DNA of 64,000 bases from Gambelia wislizenii (GCA_030847615.1 JAUMIR010000014.1:16282501-16346500), one strand, 5' to 3'. Positions 31,015 to 41,020 are shown, numbered from the stretch's first letter. A program made the numbers and translations. Notes: generated by a model not told the origin, from the letters alone.

Positions 31015-32215
31015 TACTAATACTAATAATAATAATAAAAATTAGATATTATTATTACCACCTATTGAATAATACCATTATTATTATTATTATTATTATC
31101 TATTGATTAATCCAATATACTAATACAACAACAACTACTGATATAATACTAATACAGTACTTACAATAAATATAATAATTCTTGATTCATCCCATTGGCT
31201 CTATTCTACTTGGAATCAACAACACGAGTCAGGCTGAAAATAATAACAATCAGTTGGATATTATCATTGTTATTTTTTATCGATTGATCATCATTATCAT
31301 ATTATTATTATTATTGATAATAATAACGTTGATTCTTCTTATTATTCTTATTCTTAGTATTACAATTTATTATTATTATTATTCCCTATTGATTCTAATT
31401 ATTATTATTATTATTCCCTTTTGAGTCTTCTTCTTATTATTACAATTTCTTCTTCTTCTTCTTCCCTATTGATTCTAATTATTATTATTATTTTTATTAT
31501 TATTCCCTATTGAGCCTTCTTATTATTATTATTATTACAATTTATTTGTCTTATTATTATTATTACTCCCTATTTATTAGGGAGTATTATTATTATTCCC
31601 TATTGAATCTTCTTTTTCTTCTTCTTATTGCAATTTATTCTTATTCTTATTCCCTATTGATTCTAATTGTTATTGTTTTTGTTACAATTTATTATTATTA
31701 TTACAATTTCTTCTTCTTCTTCTTCTTCTTCTTCTTCCCCATTGATTATAATAATAATAATAATTATTATTACAATTTCTTCTTCTTATTATTATTACAA
31801 TTTCTTCTTCTTCTTCTTCTTATTCCCTATTGATTCTAATTATTCTTATTCTTATTATTCTTATTATTATAATTTATTATTATTATTATTATTACAACTT
31901 CCTCTTCTTCTTCTTCCCTATTGATTCTAATTATTCTTATTCTTATTATTATAATTTATTAATCTTATTATTATTACAATTTCTTCTTCTTCTTATTCCC
32001 TATTGATTCTAATTATTCTTATTCTTCTTATTCTTATTATTATAATTTCTTCTTCTTATTATTATTATTACAATTTCTCTTCTTCTTCTTCCCTATTGAT
32101 TCTAATTATTGTTATTCTTATTATTATAATTTATTCTTCTTCTTATTATTATTACAATTTCTTCTTCTTCTTCCCTATTGATTCTAATTATTATTATTAT
32201 TATCATTTATCATAT
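31015..32215 (+). repeat. Compound (ATT)n/(CTT)n array with minisatellite units
   Basis: About 1.2 kb of A/T/C-rich sequence in which TCCCTATTGATTCTAATTAT recurs many times, separated by (ATT)n, ACAATTT and (CTT)n blocks. It is a variable-length tandem array, not random low complexity. Ile/Ser/Tyr-rich open frames in it are artefacts. Confidence 0.9.
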
Positions 32216-32475
32216 TCTCCTGATTCTTGTTTCCTCTCGATTGGGCTCTACTCTAGTCGAGATCAACCAAAGGGGAGGGACTAATAAATAACAATAAGGG
32301 ATGATATTATTCTTGTGGTTGTGGTACGGTTATTACGCGTGTTGTGAGTCCTGATCCCGGCCTCTGGTGGGCTTTGGCCTCCCCTGCCCGCCCCTCCGCT
32401 GCCTTCCTCGCCTTCCTTCGGGGCGGCAATGCCTCCCTTTCCCTTCCTCCTCTCTCTGGAGGAGGGGAGGCCCCC
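32216..32475. other. Intron sequence between the ATT array and the palindrome
   Basis: AT-rich to GC-rich transition. 32340-32475 is C/G-rich with many CpGs. No exon recognised. Confidence 0.4.
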
Positions 32476-32596
32476 CAAGCCAAGGGTCCCATTTGGAATT
32501 GGTCCCCCCTTTTTGAAACGAAAGCCGATGGAGCAAAGCTCCATCGGCTTTCGTTTCAAAAAGGGGGGACCAATTCCAAATGGGACCCTTGGCTTG
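32476..32596. repeat. Perfect 121-bp palindrome (59-bp arms, 3-nt loop)
   Basis: The left arm 32476-32534 and right arm 32538-32596 are exact reverse complements around AAA at 32535-32537. The centre reads GATGGAGCAAAGCTCCATC. Pairing fails immediately outside (C at 32475 against T at 32597). The right arm leads directly into (TTG)n(ATT)n. Confidence 0.97.
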
Positions 32597-32640
32597 TTGT
32601 TGTTGTTGTTGTTATTATTATTATTATTATTATTATTTTA
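32597..32640. repeat. (TTG)n(TTA)n microsatellite
   Basis: TTGTTG units change to ATTATT units directly after the palindrome. Confidence 0.93.
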
Positions 32641-32734
32641 AAGCCTTTCCACGTTCGGGCTTGGCGAAGATCCCGGTCGAAGGAGGCGAGTGGATGGGGG
32701 GCTCCTCAGCGGAGACCCCCCCCCAGGTCACAGC

Positions 32735-33222
32735 CAGAGCCTCCTTCCCTCCCCCCCCCATCTCTCGCCCTTTCTCTCACTCCACCCTCCCTTTTCTTCC
32801 CTTTCCCCCTTCCGTCCTTCTTGTCCTCCTTCCTTTCTTTTCCTTCTTTCCCTTTTCTTTCTCGTCTCCTTTACTTCCTTCCCCTTGCCGTTCTTCCTTT
32901 CTTTCCTTCGTCCCTTTCCTTCTTCCTTTGCGTATTCCTTCCATCCTGTTCCTTCCTTTTCCTCTTCTTTCCTCTTTTCTTTCTTCCCTTTCCTTTCCCT
33001 TTATTTCTTTTTTCTCTCCCTCTTCCCTTCCCTTCATTCCTTCCTTTCTTCCCATTTCATTCTTCTTCCTCTCCCTTCTTTCCTTCCTTCTTCTTCGTTC
33101 CATAGTTTTCTTCCTTCCAGTCCCTTCCTTCCTTCCTTCCTTTTCCTTCTTTTTCTTTTTGCTTTCTTTCATCCACTTCCCTTCCTTCCATCTCCCTTTC
33201 TGTTTCCTCTTCTCCTACTTGT
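32735..33222 (+). repeat. Pyrimidine-rich tract, left part
   Basis: About 490 bp of almost pure C/T with CTTCC and CCTTT motifs and no clear long period. It flows into the ordered array to its right. Confidence 0.9.
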
Positions 33223-34310
33223 CACTTCCTCTCCTTTCTTCCTGCTCCTCCTTATTCTTCCTGGATTACCTTCTTTTCTTTCTCCCCCTTTTCTCCCATT
33301 TCTTCCTTCCTGTGGTATTTTTCTTCCTGCCTTTCCCTTCCTCCTTTCCTTCTCCCTTGCTTCTTTTTTCTCCTTCCCTTCTTTTTCTTCTTGTCACTTC
33401 CGCTATTTTCCTGTTTCTCTTCCTTTTCTTCCTGGCTTCATTGTTTTTTTCCCCTCTTTTTCTTTCTCCCCCTTTCCCCTTTCCTCCCTCCCTTCCTCCC
33501 TTTCATATATCCCTTCCTGCTTTTCCTCCTTTTTCTTCCCTCTTGTCGCTTTGTCTCCTTTCCTCCTTCTCTTCCTTTTTCTTTCTGGCTTCCTTCATTT
33601 CCCTTCCACATTTTCTTTCTCCCCCTTTCCCCATTCCTTCCTTCCTTTCATATCTCTCTCCCTCCCTTCCTTTCATATCTCCCTTTCTGCTTTTCTTCCT
33701 TTTTCTTCTCTCTTGTCACTTCCACTTTTTTCCTCCTTTTCTTCCTTTTTCTTCCTAGCTCCCTTCCTTTCCCTTCCTCCTTTTCTTTCTCCCCCTTTCC
33801 TTACTCCTTCCTTCCTTTCATATCTCCCTCCCTCCCTCCTCCCTTGCTTTCCCCCTCCTTGCCTTCTTTTTCTTCCCTCTTATCGCTTTGCCCCTTTTCC
33901 TCCTTCTGTTCCTTTTTCTCCCCTGCTTCCTTGCTTTCCTTTCCTCCTTTTCTTTCTCCCCTTCCTTCTTTCCTGCTTTTTCCTCCTTCCCTTCTTTCCC
34001 TTCTTCTTCTCGCTTTGCCCCCTTTCCTCCTTCTCTTCCCTTTTCTCCCCTGCTTCCTTCCTTTCCTTTCCTCCTTTTCTTTCTCCTCTTCCTTCCTTCC
34101 TGCTTTTTTCCTCCTTCCCTTCTTTCCCTTCCTTCTTCTCGCTTTGTCTCCTTTCCTCCTCTTCCTTTTCCTCCCCCGCTTCCTTCCTTTCTTTTCCTCC
34201 TTTTCTTTCTCCCCTTCCTTCCTTCCTTCCTGCTTCCCCCCGTTCCCTTCTTTCCCTTTCCTCTTCTCGCTTTGCCCCCTTTCCTCCTTCTCTTCCTTTC
34301 CTCCCCTCCC
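33223..34310 (+). repeat. Homopyrimidine minisatellite, 7-8 units
   Basis: Unit starts (CACTTCC or CGCTTTG) at 33223, 33396, 33547, 33717, 33884, 34011, 34140 and 34268 give spacings of 173, 151, 170, 167, 127, 129 and 128 bp. Inner landmarks (CTCCTTCTCTTCC, CCTCCTTTTCTTTCTCC, CTTTCATATCTCCC) keep their order. Later units have lost the CATATCTCCC part. Long Phe/Leu/Ser/Pro frames are artefacts. Confidence 0.88.
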
Positions 34311-34620
34311 GAGGCCGGCATCGATCCGGGGCTCCTCTTGGCGGCACTCGCCTTGATTTCCCCCGGCGCCCTCCGCTCCCTGGAGCCCCCTAGACTCGAG
34401 CCAGCCCCATCGATCCGGGAGCCGCCCCCACAGACAGACGCCAGGAGGGAGAAGGGAAGGGAAGGGGGCGGAAAAGGAAAACTCCCTCCCCCGGAGCAAA
34501 CAAGGCCCACCCGCCCTTCGGGGGCGCCTGAGGAGCTGGGGGGCAGCCCGTGGACCTAGATCTCCCACAAAGGTCCCAAGGCCGGGAGGGTGGGGAGGGA
34601 ATGACCCCCCCCCAGCCCTT
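34310..34620. other. CpG-rich intronic segment
   Basis: The sharp switch from pyrimidine satellite to CpG-rich sequence includes ATCGATCCGGG (twice, 34321 and 34410), CCCGGCGCC and GGGGGCGCC. It is a possible CpG island or unspliced regulatory element; no exon is recognised. Confidence 0.4.
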
Positions 34621-34824
34621 CACACCAAGCCTGATCTACATTGTTTGCCGGCACCTGGTGCAAAAAACCGCCCCCCCTCTTCTTCCCATTCTTGCATTTT
34701 TCTTGGCTAGCCTTCCTTTTCGCTCTTGGCCACGAGGAGTTGTCCGATCACCCCAATTCACCATTTTAAATGCCGCCCTTGGGTGTCCTACATCCACCCG
34801 GGAAAGGTGAGGCCCGCGGGCTAC
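34621..34824. other. Intron sequence, unannotated
   Basis: Nothing recognised. Confidence 0.4.
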
Positions 34825-35448
34825 ACGCACACACACACACACACACACACACCAGATTGCTAGTGCGACCCTCAAAAGCCCGCAGAGTTTTTATTTTTGC
34901 AAACTCATTGGAGATATATACAGTTGTCCCTCCATATCCACGGATTTGGTATCCACAGATTTAGGTATTCACGACTTGAAAATATTCTTTAAAAAATAAT
35001 AATCCAAAAAGCAAACCTTGATTTTGCCATCTTATATAAGGGACACCATTTTGCTATGCCACTGCATATAATGGGACTTGAGTATTCACGGATTTGGTCC
35101 TGGAACCAAACCCCAGCGAATATGAAGGGACAATTGTGTGTGTGTGTGTATATATGTGTGTGTGTGTTGCTAATGGAACTGGCCAAACTACCTCTGAATA
35201 TTCCTTGCCTAAGAAAATCCTATGAACATTTATGGGGTCGCCCTAACAAGTCCTTGAAGGCACACAAACACACACACACGAGATTGCTAGTACGACTCTC
35301 AAAAGCCTGCTGAGTTTTTATTTTTGCAAACTAATTGGATATATATATATATATATTGCTAAAGGAACTGGCCAAACCAACTCTGAATATTCTTTGCCTA
35401 AGAAAATCGTGTGAACATTTATGGGGTCGTCCTAACAAGCGCCTTGAA

Positions 35449-35490
<42 letters not shown>
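34825..35490 (+). repeat. Local tandem duplication of (CA)n-SINE-tail units
   Basis: (CA)n, AGATTGCTAGTGCGACCCTC, GTTTTTATTTTTGCAAACT, GGAGATATATA, then a 5S-SINE tail (GGAACTGGCCAAAC, CCTAAGAAAATC) occurs twice. Copy 1 (34825-35265) contains a MITE; copy 2 (35266-35490) does not. Confidence 0.8.
34921..35138. mobile_element. MITE family A inside duplicated unit
   Basis: CAGTTGTCCCTCCATATCC to GAAGGGACAATTG, inserted after GAGATATATA. The sister unit at about 35340 shows the uninterrupted site. Confidence 0.82.
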
Positions 35491-35491
<1 letters not shown>

Positions 35492-36101
35492 CTGTTCTCA
35501 GGAGAAAAGGCGGCGGGGAGGGTATAAAGAGACCAAATAACGGAGGCAGCAGCGACTTTCCGCCCCCATAACGACCCTCATCGTTAGAGCTTGCTTGGCT
35601 TAACTTTACAGCGGAGGGGAGAGACAACCTGGACAAATGAATTCTGGACTTCTCGGACCCATTGGACTCTCCCGTCCACCTTGCGGGTTTCCTTCCTGGG
35701 GATGATGGGGGCTGTAATCCAGCATACCCGAGTGCTGGGGATGATGGGGGCTGTAATCCAACGGTGGAAATGGCCTTTCCATTTTTGTAGCCTAGGGCGA
35801 TCTAGGCCTTCCTTCCAAGGCAGCGCATGGCACATGGATCGGTTGAGGAGCATCTCTAGGAAATCTTCCTTTCCCCGAAGGAATAGAAATGGGCCGAGAA
35901 AGAGAGTCGAAGAAAATCATTCCGAGCCAAAGGCAGAGAGGGAAAATGTTACTGCTAGACGTTTCTTTTCTTTCATTAAACAATATGGTTCTCATAGTTG
36001 TGTGTGTAACTACTGGAGAACAAGTTTCATGAAAATCTTCTCCAAATTGCTGACTGTAACCTTTAGCTACAACAATAAATTCATTTTATTAAGATAATAC
36101 A
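35491..36101. other. Intron sequence, mostly non-repetitive
   Basis: A 42-bp direct duplication (CTGGGGATGATGGGGGCTGT twice, near 35696 and 35738) is the only structure seen. No splice-supported exon. Confidence 0.5.
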
Positions 36102-36330
36102 AGTTGTCCCTCCATATTAATGGATTTGGTATTCACGGATTTAAGTATTCACGGCTTGAAAATATTCTTTAAAAAATAATAATCCAAAAAGCAAACCTTG
36201 ATTTTGCCACCTTATATGAAGTACACCATTTTGCTATGCCATGGCATATAATAGGACTTGAGTAGTCATGGATTTTTGTATCCACGGGGGTCCTGGAACC
36301 AAACCCCAGCGAATAGGAAGGGACAACTGG
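36102..36330. mobile_element. MITE family A, full copy
   Basis: AAGTTGTCCCTCCATATT to GAAGGGACAACTGG. Confidence 0.8.
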
Positions 36331-36334
36331 TACC

Positions 36335-36430
36335 TATTTTATTGTATCGCTAGCCCGCCTTTCTTCCAAGACCAGAACCCAAGGCGGCTCACAACAATCT
36401 GGTACATTTCAAAGATAAAGCAACTTCTCA
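36335..36430 (-). mobile_element. LINE 3' tail (L2-type)
   Basis: TATTTTATTGTATCGCTAGC, CCGCCTTTCTTCCAAGACC and GGCGGCTCACAACAATC form the complement of an L2-type 3' end. Confidence 0.6.
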
Positions 36431-36984
36431 TATTAAAACAGGATTAAACTGATCATAGTCGAACAGCCGAATTAAAAGCACGAGGGGTGGGAGTGGAGTA
36501 AGATGCCTATCGGAATATCATCAAATTTTATTTACTTACAGTATCACTCAACTTTATTGATTCTGGCTGGAAAGGCCCACCTTGGGTTCAGACCCAGAGA
36601 AGGGGTTTGAATAGGATTGATGACTCGCCCCCTTCACCCCCCCTTTCCCCCAGTGGCCTGAAAATGCCACCCACCCCATTGCCAGGGAGGGTTGCGTGTC
36701 GTGGGCTCTCTCGCCCGCCCTTCGGATGACACCAAGACGTTAGGCGCACAAACACGGAACCTTTTCATTCCTGATGACCGGCTGGGAGAAGAGAATGTCC
36801 AAAAGCCCCGGAGGTGCCTCTCCCGATAGTTTATATGCCTTTAACCCCCCCCCCTCCACACACACTTAGGAACACGTTTTTATTTCCTGTTACCGACGAT
36901 GACTTAGGAAAGAGACTATTGATTAATGGGACCTCAACCGTCTTGAGGTGCGTGTGTGCGCGCATCTCCTTAGCTCGTAGTGAA
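36431..36984. other. Intron sequence, non-repetitive
   Basis: Unrecognised. It is partly GC-rich and contains TTATTGATTCTGGCTGG and CTATTGATTAATGGG homeodomain-like sites. Function unknown. Confidence 0.35.
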
Positions 36985-37620
36985 TTAATTCCCTCCCCCT
37001 TTCCCTGTCTTCTGTTTCCTTCTTTCATCCTTCTTTCTTTCCTTCTTTCCTACCTTTTTTTCCTTTCCTTCTATTTCACTCCCTCCTTTCTTTCCTTTTT
37101 TCAAATTCCCTCCCTCCCTCTTTTTCTTCCTTCTTTTCATACCTTTTCCCCTTTCTTCCTATTTCACTCCCTCCCTTCTTTCCTTTTTTCTGTTTCCTCC
37201 CTCCCTCCTTCTTTTCTTCCCTCCCTACCTTTTTTCCCTTGCCTTCTATTTCCCTCCCTCCCTTTTCCTTCCTTCCTTTCCTACCCTTTCCCCTTCCCTC
37301 CTATTTCCCTCCCTCCCTCTTTCTTTCTTTTCTTTCTTCCCTACCCTTTTCTCATCTATTTCCCCTCCCTCCCTTTCCTTCTTTCTATTTCCCCTTCCTC
37401 TTTTCTTCCTTCCTTTCGTCCCTCCCTTTTTTCCTTTTTTTTATATTTCACTCCCTCCCTTCTTTCCTTCTTTCTATTCCCTCCCTCCCTCTTTTCTTCC
37501 TTTCCTTCCTTTCCTACCTTTTCCCTCTTTCTATTCCCTCCCTCCCTCTTTCCTTCCATCCTTCCCTACCTTTCCCCCTTCCCTTCTATTTCCCTCCCTC
37601 CCATTCCTTCTTTTCGTTTC
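36985..37620 (+). repeat. Second homopyrimidine tandem array
   Basis: About 635 bp of C/T-rich DNA. CTATTTCACTCCCTCC or CTATTTCCCTCCC recurs at 37071, 37159, 37246, 37301 and 37356 (spacings 88, 87, 55, 55) and again later, each followed by a CTTCCTTTCCTACC-like part. Length-variable units. Confidence 0.85.
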
Positions 37621-38075
37621 TACCCAACTTCCACATTCCTCTAACCCACTTGGCTCGCGTGGGTGGTGGTGGTGGAGTGAGTTGGGGACATTTCTTGGTT
37701 GATGTCACCAGAAATCCAACAAACAAGGGAGCAGCTAACCCCAGAAAACTTGACTCAGCTTCTCCTAGCCGCCCAAGGTGACTACCACCACCTCCCCCTC
37801 TTTTGGCCTGAGCGACCACCAGCAACCCCGGGGGCGGACCCTCATTAACCGGGCAGGAGGGGGGCACAGGTGGTGGGGAGTGAAGCCCCGCAAATGGACG
37901 CAGAGAGGCGATCCATCTTCCTTTGACCCGCCCGCCCCGCGTGCCCCACCGTCGCAGCATTGTCCCCTTTCCTTCCTGGGAGGGAGAAATGATGGGGGAG
38001 GGCTAGGGCTGGTGTGGACGCGGCGCAACCCCAGCCCGGTCAAGAGCTGCCTCTCAAGCGCGGGCCCGGCTGCTC

Positions 38076-38965
38076 GCTGTCCATGGTGCTGAAGGACGAA
38101 TCGGTGCTGTCCGGGGTGCGGATCCACAGGCAGCTGCTGCCCTCTATGCTGAAGGGACAAGCGAGCGCTGTCGTGGTGCTGATTCGCCGCTAAGCGGCCG
38201 CTGTCCGTGGTCCTGAATGACCCCCCCTCTGGCTTTTCTTCACAAACGAAGATTCAGGAAGGACTCATCCCGCGCTTTCTGCAAGCGTGCTGATGACTAC
38301 AAAGGCCAGTCCGAGATAGACAAGTCCGGTTGCAGAAAGCACAGCAGTAGGTCTCCTTGGGTGATGTTTTTGGGTTGTGATCCTTTCTGCGTTGTCGTTT
38401 CTCTTCAAGACTTGTTCAGTGTGAGTTCTCAAATAAGGCTGCAGCATTGTGGATGGTGCGTCTCCATGCCTCCCGATGTGAGGCCAGGGCGGACCACTGT
38501 TGGTGATCAATTTGGCCAAGCCTGAGATGTTGTTTCAGGGAGTCCTTGTATTGCTTTTTTGGAGCGCTCCTCTTACGCTGACCCGTGGCAAGTTCACCGT
38601 AGAGTATTATTTTTGGGAGGTGATGGTCCTCCATGCTAGAAACATGCCCTGCCCAGCGCAGCTGTGTTCTCAGTATCATGGCCTCGATGCTGGTGATCCC
38701 TGCTTGCTCAAGGACAGCAACCTTCGTCACACAAGCGGGGCGCTATCCGTGGTGCTTAAGGACCAAATGGACGCTGTCCGTGGTTCTGAAGGGCGAAGCG
38801 AGGGGCTGTCCGTGGTGCTGAAAGGCCACAGTGCTGCTGTCCGCGGTGCTGAAGGGCACAGGTGGCAGCGATGGCCCTGAGCGGCCGCTGTCCATGGTGC
38901 TGAAAGGGGGGCGCTGTCCGCGGTGCTGATTCTCCCGGCCGCTGCTCTCCGCGGTGCTGAAGCCA
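38076..38965. repeat. GCTGTCCGTGGTGCTGAAGG minisatellite, split in two
   Basis: Units begin near 38076, 38106, 38135, 38167 and 38200, then 38742, 38773, 38806, 38836, 38887, 38913 and 38944. Spacing is about 26-33 bp (51 bp between 38836 and 38887). The gap 38225-38735 is filled by a LINE fragment. The array ends about 190 bp before the exon 1b ATG. Confidence 0.88.
38225..38735 (-). mobile_element. Non-LTR retrotransposon RT C-terminus with zinc finger
   Basis: The minus strand encodes LRTQLRWAGHVSSMEDHHLP, YGELATGQRKRSAPKKQYKD and WRRTIHNAAALFE. After one in-frame stop the same frame gives a zinc-finger pattern (CAFCNRTCLSRTGLCSHQHA). This order is known from non-LTR elements in fishes and reptiles. 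It is not a host gene. Confidence 0.78.
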
Positions 38966-39158
38966 GCCTGGCGCCCAGGTATGAGCGGGCGGCCGCCTTT
39001 GCTCTCGGCCGTCCCCAACTCCCCACCCCACCCCACCCCAGGTCGCGCGCTGGGTCTGGCCCCTTAAAGGGGAGGTTTCTGCAGAGCCCCCCCTCCCCGC
39101 TCCCGTGTCTTAAATGTCTGGCTTGCAGAGTTTGGAGGGAGCGGGAAGGCAAGGCAAG

Positions 39159-39264
39159 ATGGATGCGCGGAAGGAGGCGAGGAGGGGCCCGGCGGGCCAA
39201 GAGCCCCCCAGTTGCACCGAGAGGCTTTTCGCCTTGCTGGCCCGGACCGAGGAGGCCCGTCGAG
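39159..39264 (+). CDS. LHX3: LHX3 exon 1b coding part (isoform b N-terminus)
   Basis: ATG at 39159 opens 35 codons (MDARKEARRGPAGQEPPSCT, then ERLFALLARTEEARR) and one G before the donor GTAAAG at 39265. The LLALLAR-type helix followed by basic residues, and the length of about 35 residues, match vertebrate LHX3b, whose N-terminus reads similarly just before the LIM region. Phase 1 again fits exon 2. In mammals isoform b binds DNA and activates some targets less well than isoform a; that difference is known from the family, not visible here. The exon lies 19.25 kb downstream of exon 1a. Confidence 0.92.
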
Positions 39265-40006
39265 GTAAAGGGGGTGGCGGTGGGGAATGGAGGTCGGAGC
39301 CAGAGCCTTGGGGAAGGAAAGGCCCTGGGGGTCTATGGGTGGGTGGGTGCTGGCTGGTAGCCAAGTGGGTTCAACCGATGAAGGAGAAAAGCAGGTGTGG
39401 GGGTGTTGGGTGGGCGGGCATGGGCCGGAGCGCTGCTACGGTTGAGCCCCGATCCGGAGCAGCCCCCTCACTCTTCTGGTCCTTTGCAGGTTGGTCTCTG
39501 GTCTCAAGTTCCCAACCTCAACGATTTTGAGAATTTGGAGATTTGGGCGGGAAGGAGAGAGGGAGAAGAGACAGAACACGAAATAAGCCCCTCTCCGGAG
39601 AGGGTTGGGGGAAAGGCATCTCATTCCTGGAGGGGGAAGGGTGGTGGCTAACCCCACCTCCGATCTTTCGTCGGTGTTTGTTGTTGGGACGGGAGGGGGG
39701 CCGAGGGAGGAAAAGACGGGCCAAGAGCAGCCTGGGCGGGCGAATTAATGGCCGAAAGAACTCCATGAATCCGGCATTTGTCTCCAAAAGAGGCCGGGCA
39801 TAAATAACGTTTTCGACGGAGAGAGCGAGCAAATGACTTGAGATGCGCACTCAAGGTTGATTGGGGGGGGGGTGAGGAAAGGAAGGAAAGAAAGAAGGGA
39901 GAGGGGATAAATCGTCCTGATTTTCTTAGGCCGCTCGATCAAGAAAGCGAAGAAACTTCTCCCTGGAGGGAAGGCAAAAAAGAAAGAGAGACAGAGAGAT
40001 ACACGC
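39265..40006. other. Intron 1 start; candidate regulatory part at 39720-39850
   Basis: GC-rich intron DNA. At 39740-39835 GAATTAATGGCCG, ATGAATCCGGCATTTG and GGCATAAATAACG form a non-repetitive AT-richer island with homeodomain-type sites. No exon seen. Confidence 0.3.
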
Positions 40007-40232
40007 TTGTCCCTTCCTATTGGCTGGGGTTTGGTTCCAGGACCCCGCACGGATACCCAAATCCGTGAATACTCAAGTCCCATGATATGCAATGGCCTAG
40101 CAAAATGGTGTCCCTTATCTAAGATGTCAAAATCAAGATTTGCTTTTTGGATTATTACTTTTTAAAGAATATTTCCAAGCTGTGAATACTTTAATCCGTG
40201 GATACCAAATCCGTGGATACGGAGGGACAACT
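40007..40232. mobile_element. MITE family A, full copy
   Basis: GCTTGTCCCTTCCTATTGG to GGAGGGACAACTGTA. Confidence 0.8.
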
Positions 40233-40237
40233 GTAGA

Positions 40238-40400
40238 ACCCTTCTCTTCCCCTCCTCACCCTCCTTTTTCCTTCCTCTTCCTCTCCTCTCTCTTTTTTCT
40301 CCTCTTCCCCCTTTCCATCTCCTCCCCTGCTCCTTCTGCCTCTTCCTCCTCTCTTCCTCTTCCTCCTCCTTTCTGCCTTCCCATCTCCTCCTTTCTTCCA
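40238..40400 (+). repeat. Pyrimidine-rich tract
   Basis: About 160 bp of CCTTC/CTCCTC-like sequence directly after the MITE. Confidence 0.85.
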
Positions 40401-40840
40401 CAGACAGAAATGGTTCCCATGGCGCTTGCCATTTAAAAGAACGCTGTGATTTTAAGGGATGGGAAGAAAACAGAGATAGAGACAGGCAGATAGAGAGATT
40501 AGACAGACAGTCAGACAGACAGTTTTCCTTCTCCGCCGGCTATAGAGCTTGGAAAATTGTGTGTGGTGGGGGAAGAAGGAGCGAAATCTTGGGTCCAGGG
40601 TCTCCCAGTTTCCATCCACTGCAACGGATGAATTGGATTGTACTCCACCAAAGCCACATATCCACCCCCCACCCAGTTAGTCTGGCAAGTGCTAGCGGAT
40701 CCCTTAATGCTAACACAGACTAACAGGGCTCCCACTGGCCTTGAACCCCAGTTTAATTCTCTGGCCAAAGCGGGAAACTATGGGCGCCAGTTGGAGTGCC
40801 CCAGAATATAATCTTTGGCTGCTCCTTGATAATATATATG
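40401..40840. other. Intron sequence, unannotated
   Basis: A short (ACAG/CAGA)n run lies at 40470-40520. Nothing else recognised. Confidence 0.45.
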
Positions 40841-41020
40841 CAATGTTTCTCAACCAGGGTTCCCTGGAAGCCTAGGGTTCCCCAAGAAGTTGCTAGGGAT
40901 TCCTCGAGAGATTGTGATCGTGGGGGGAAAGCAATAGCAGTATATAGATGCAGGGGTTCCCTGAGACCTGGAAATTATTTCAAGGGTTCCTCCAAACTAA
41001 AAAGGTTGAGAAAGGCTTTT
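40841..41020. mobile_element. hAT-like MITE
   Basis: AATGTTTCTCAACCAGGGTT at the left and GGTTGAGAAAGGCTTTTCT at the right. The internal TTATTTCAAGGGTTCC and GAAAGCAATAGCA match the copy at 9696-9892 in inverse orientation. Confidence 0.75.

Larger units (their letters stand above)
37770..39500 (+). promoter_or_regulatory. LHX3: GC/CpG-rich island around LHX3 exon 1b
   Basis: A long CpG-rich region contains exon 1b, a 30-bp minisatellite and a LINE fragment. (CCCCA)n lies at 39019-39040 and CCCCTTAAAGGGG at about 39060-39072. It is the inferred promoter region for isoform b. No TATA box is clear. Confidence 0.6.

Noticed and set aside
32580..34393. Very long plus-strand open frames (up to 567 codons) rich in Phe, Leu, Ser and Pro
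   Set aside because: They arise from C/T-only DNA, in which stop codons cannot occur in the plus strand. All three frames are open, and there is no domain or splice context.
33801..34568. Minus-strand Lys/Glu/Arg/Gly-rich frame of 255 codons
   Set aside because: It is the complement of the same pyrimidine satellite. Several overlapping frames are open at once, which is compositional.
36814..37781. 276-codon plus-strand frame over the second pyrimidine array
   Set aside because: Most of it is CTT/CCT codons of the array; no conserved features.
38743..39036. Minus-strand frame with repeated ST(T/A)DS words as a possible repeat protein
   Set aside because: The repeat is the 30-bp minisatellite read in a frame it happens to keep open. 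There is no start context or flanking domain. Noted instead as a possible link with the LINE fragment.
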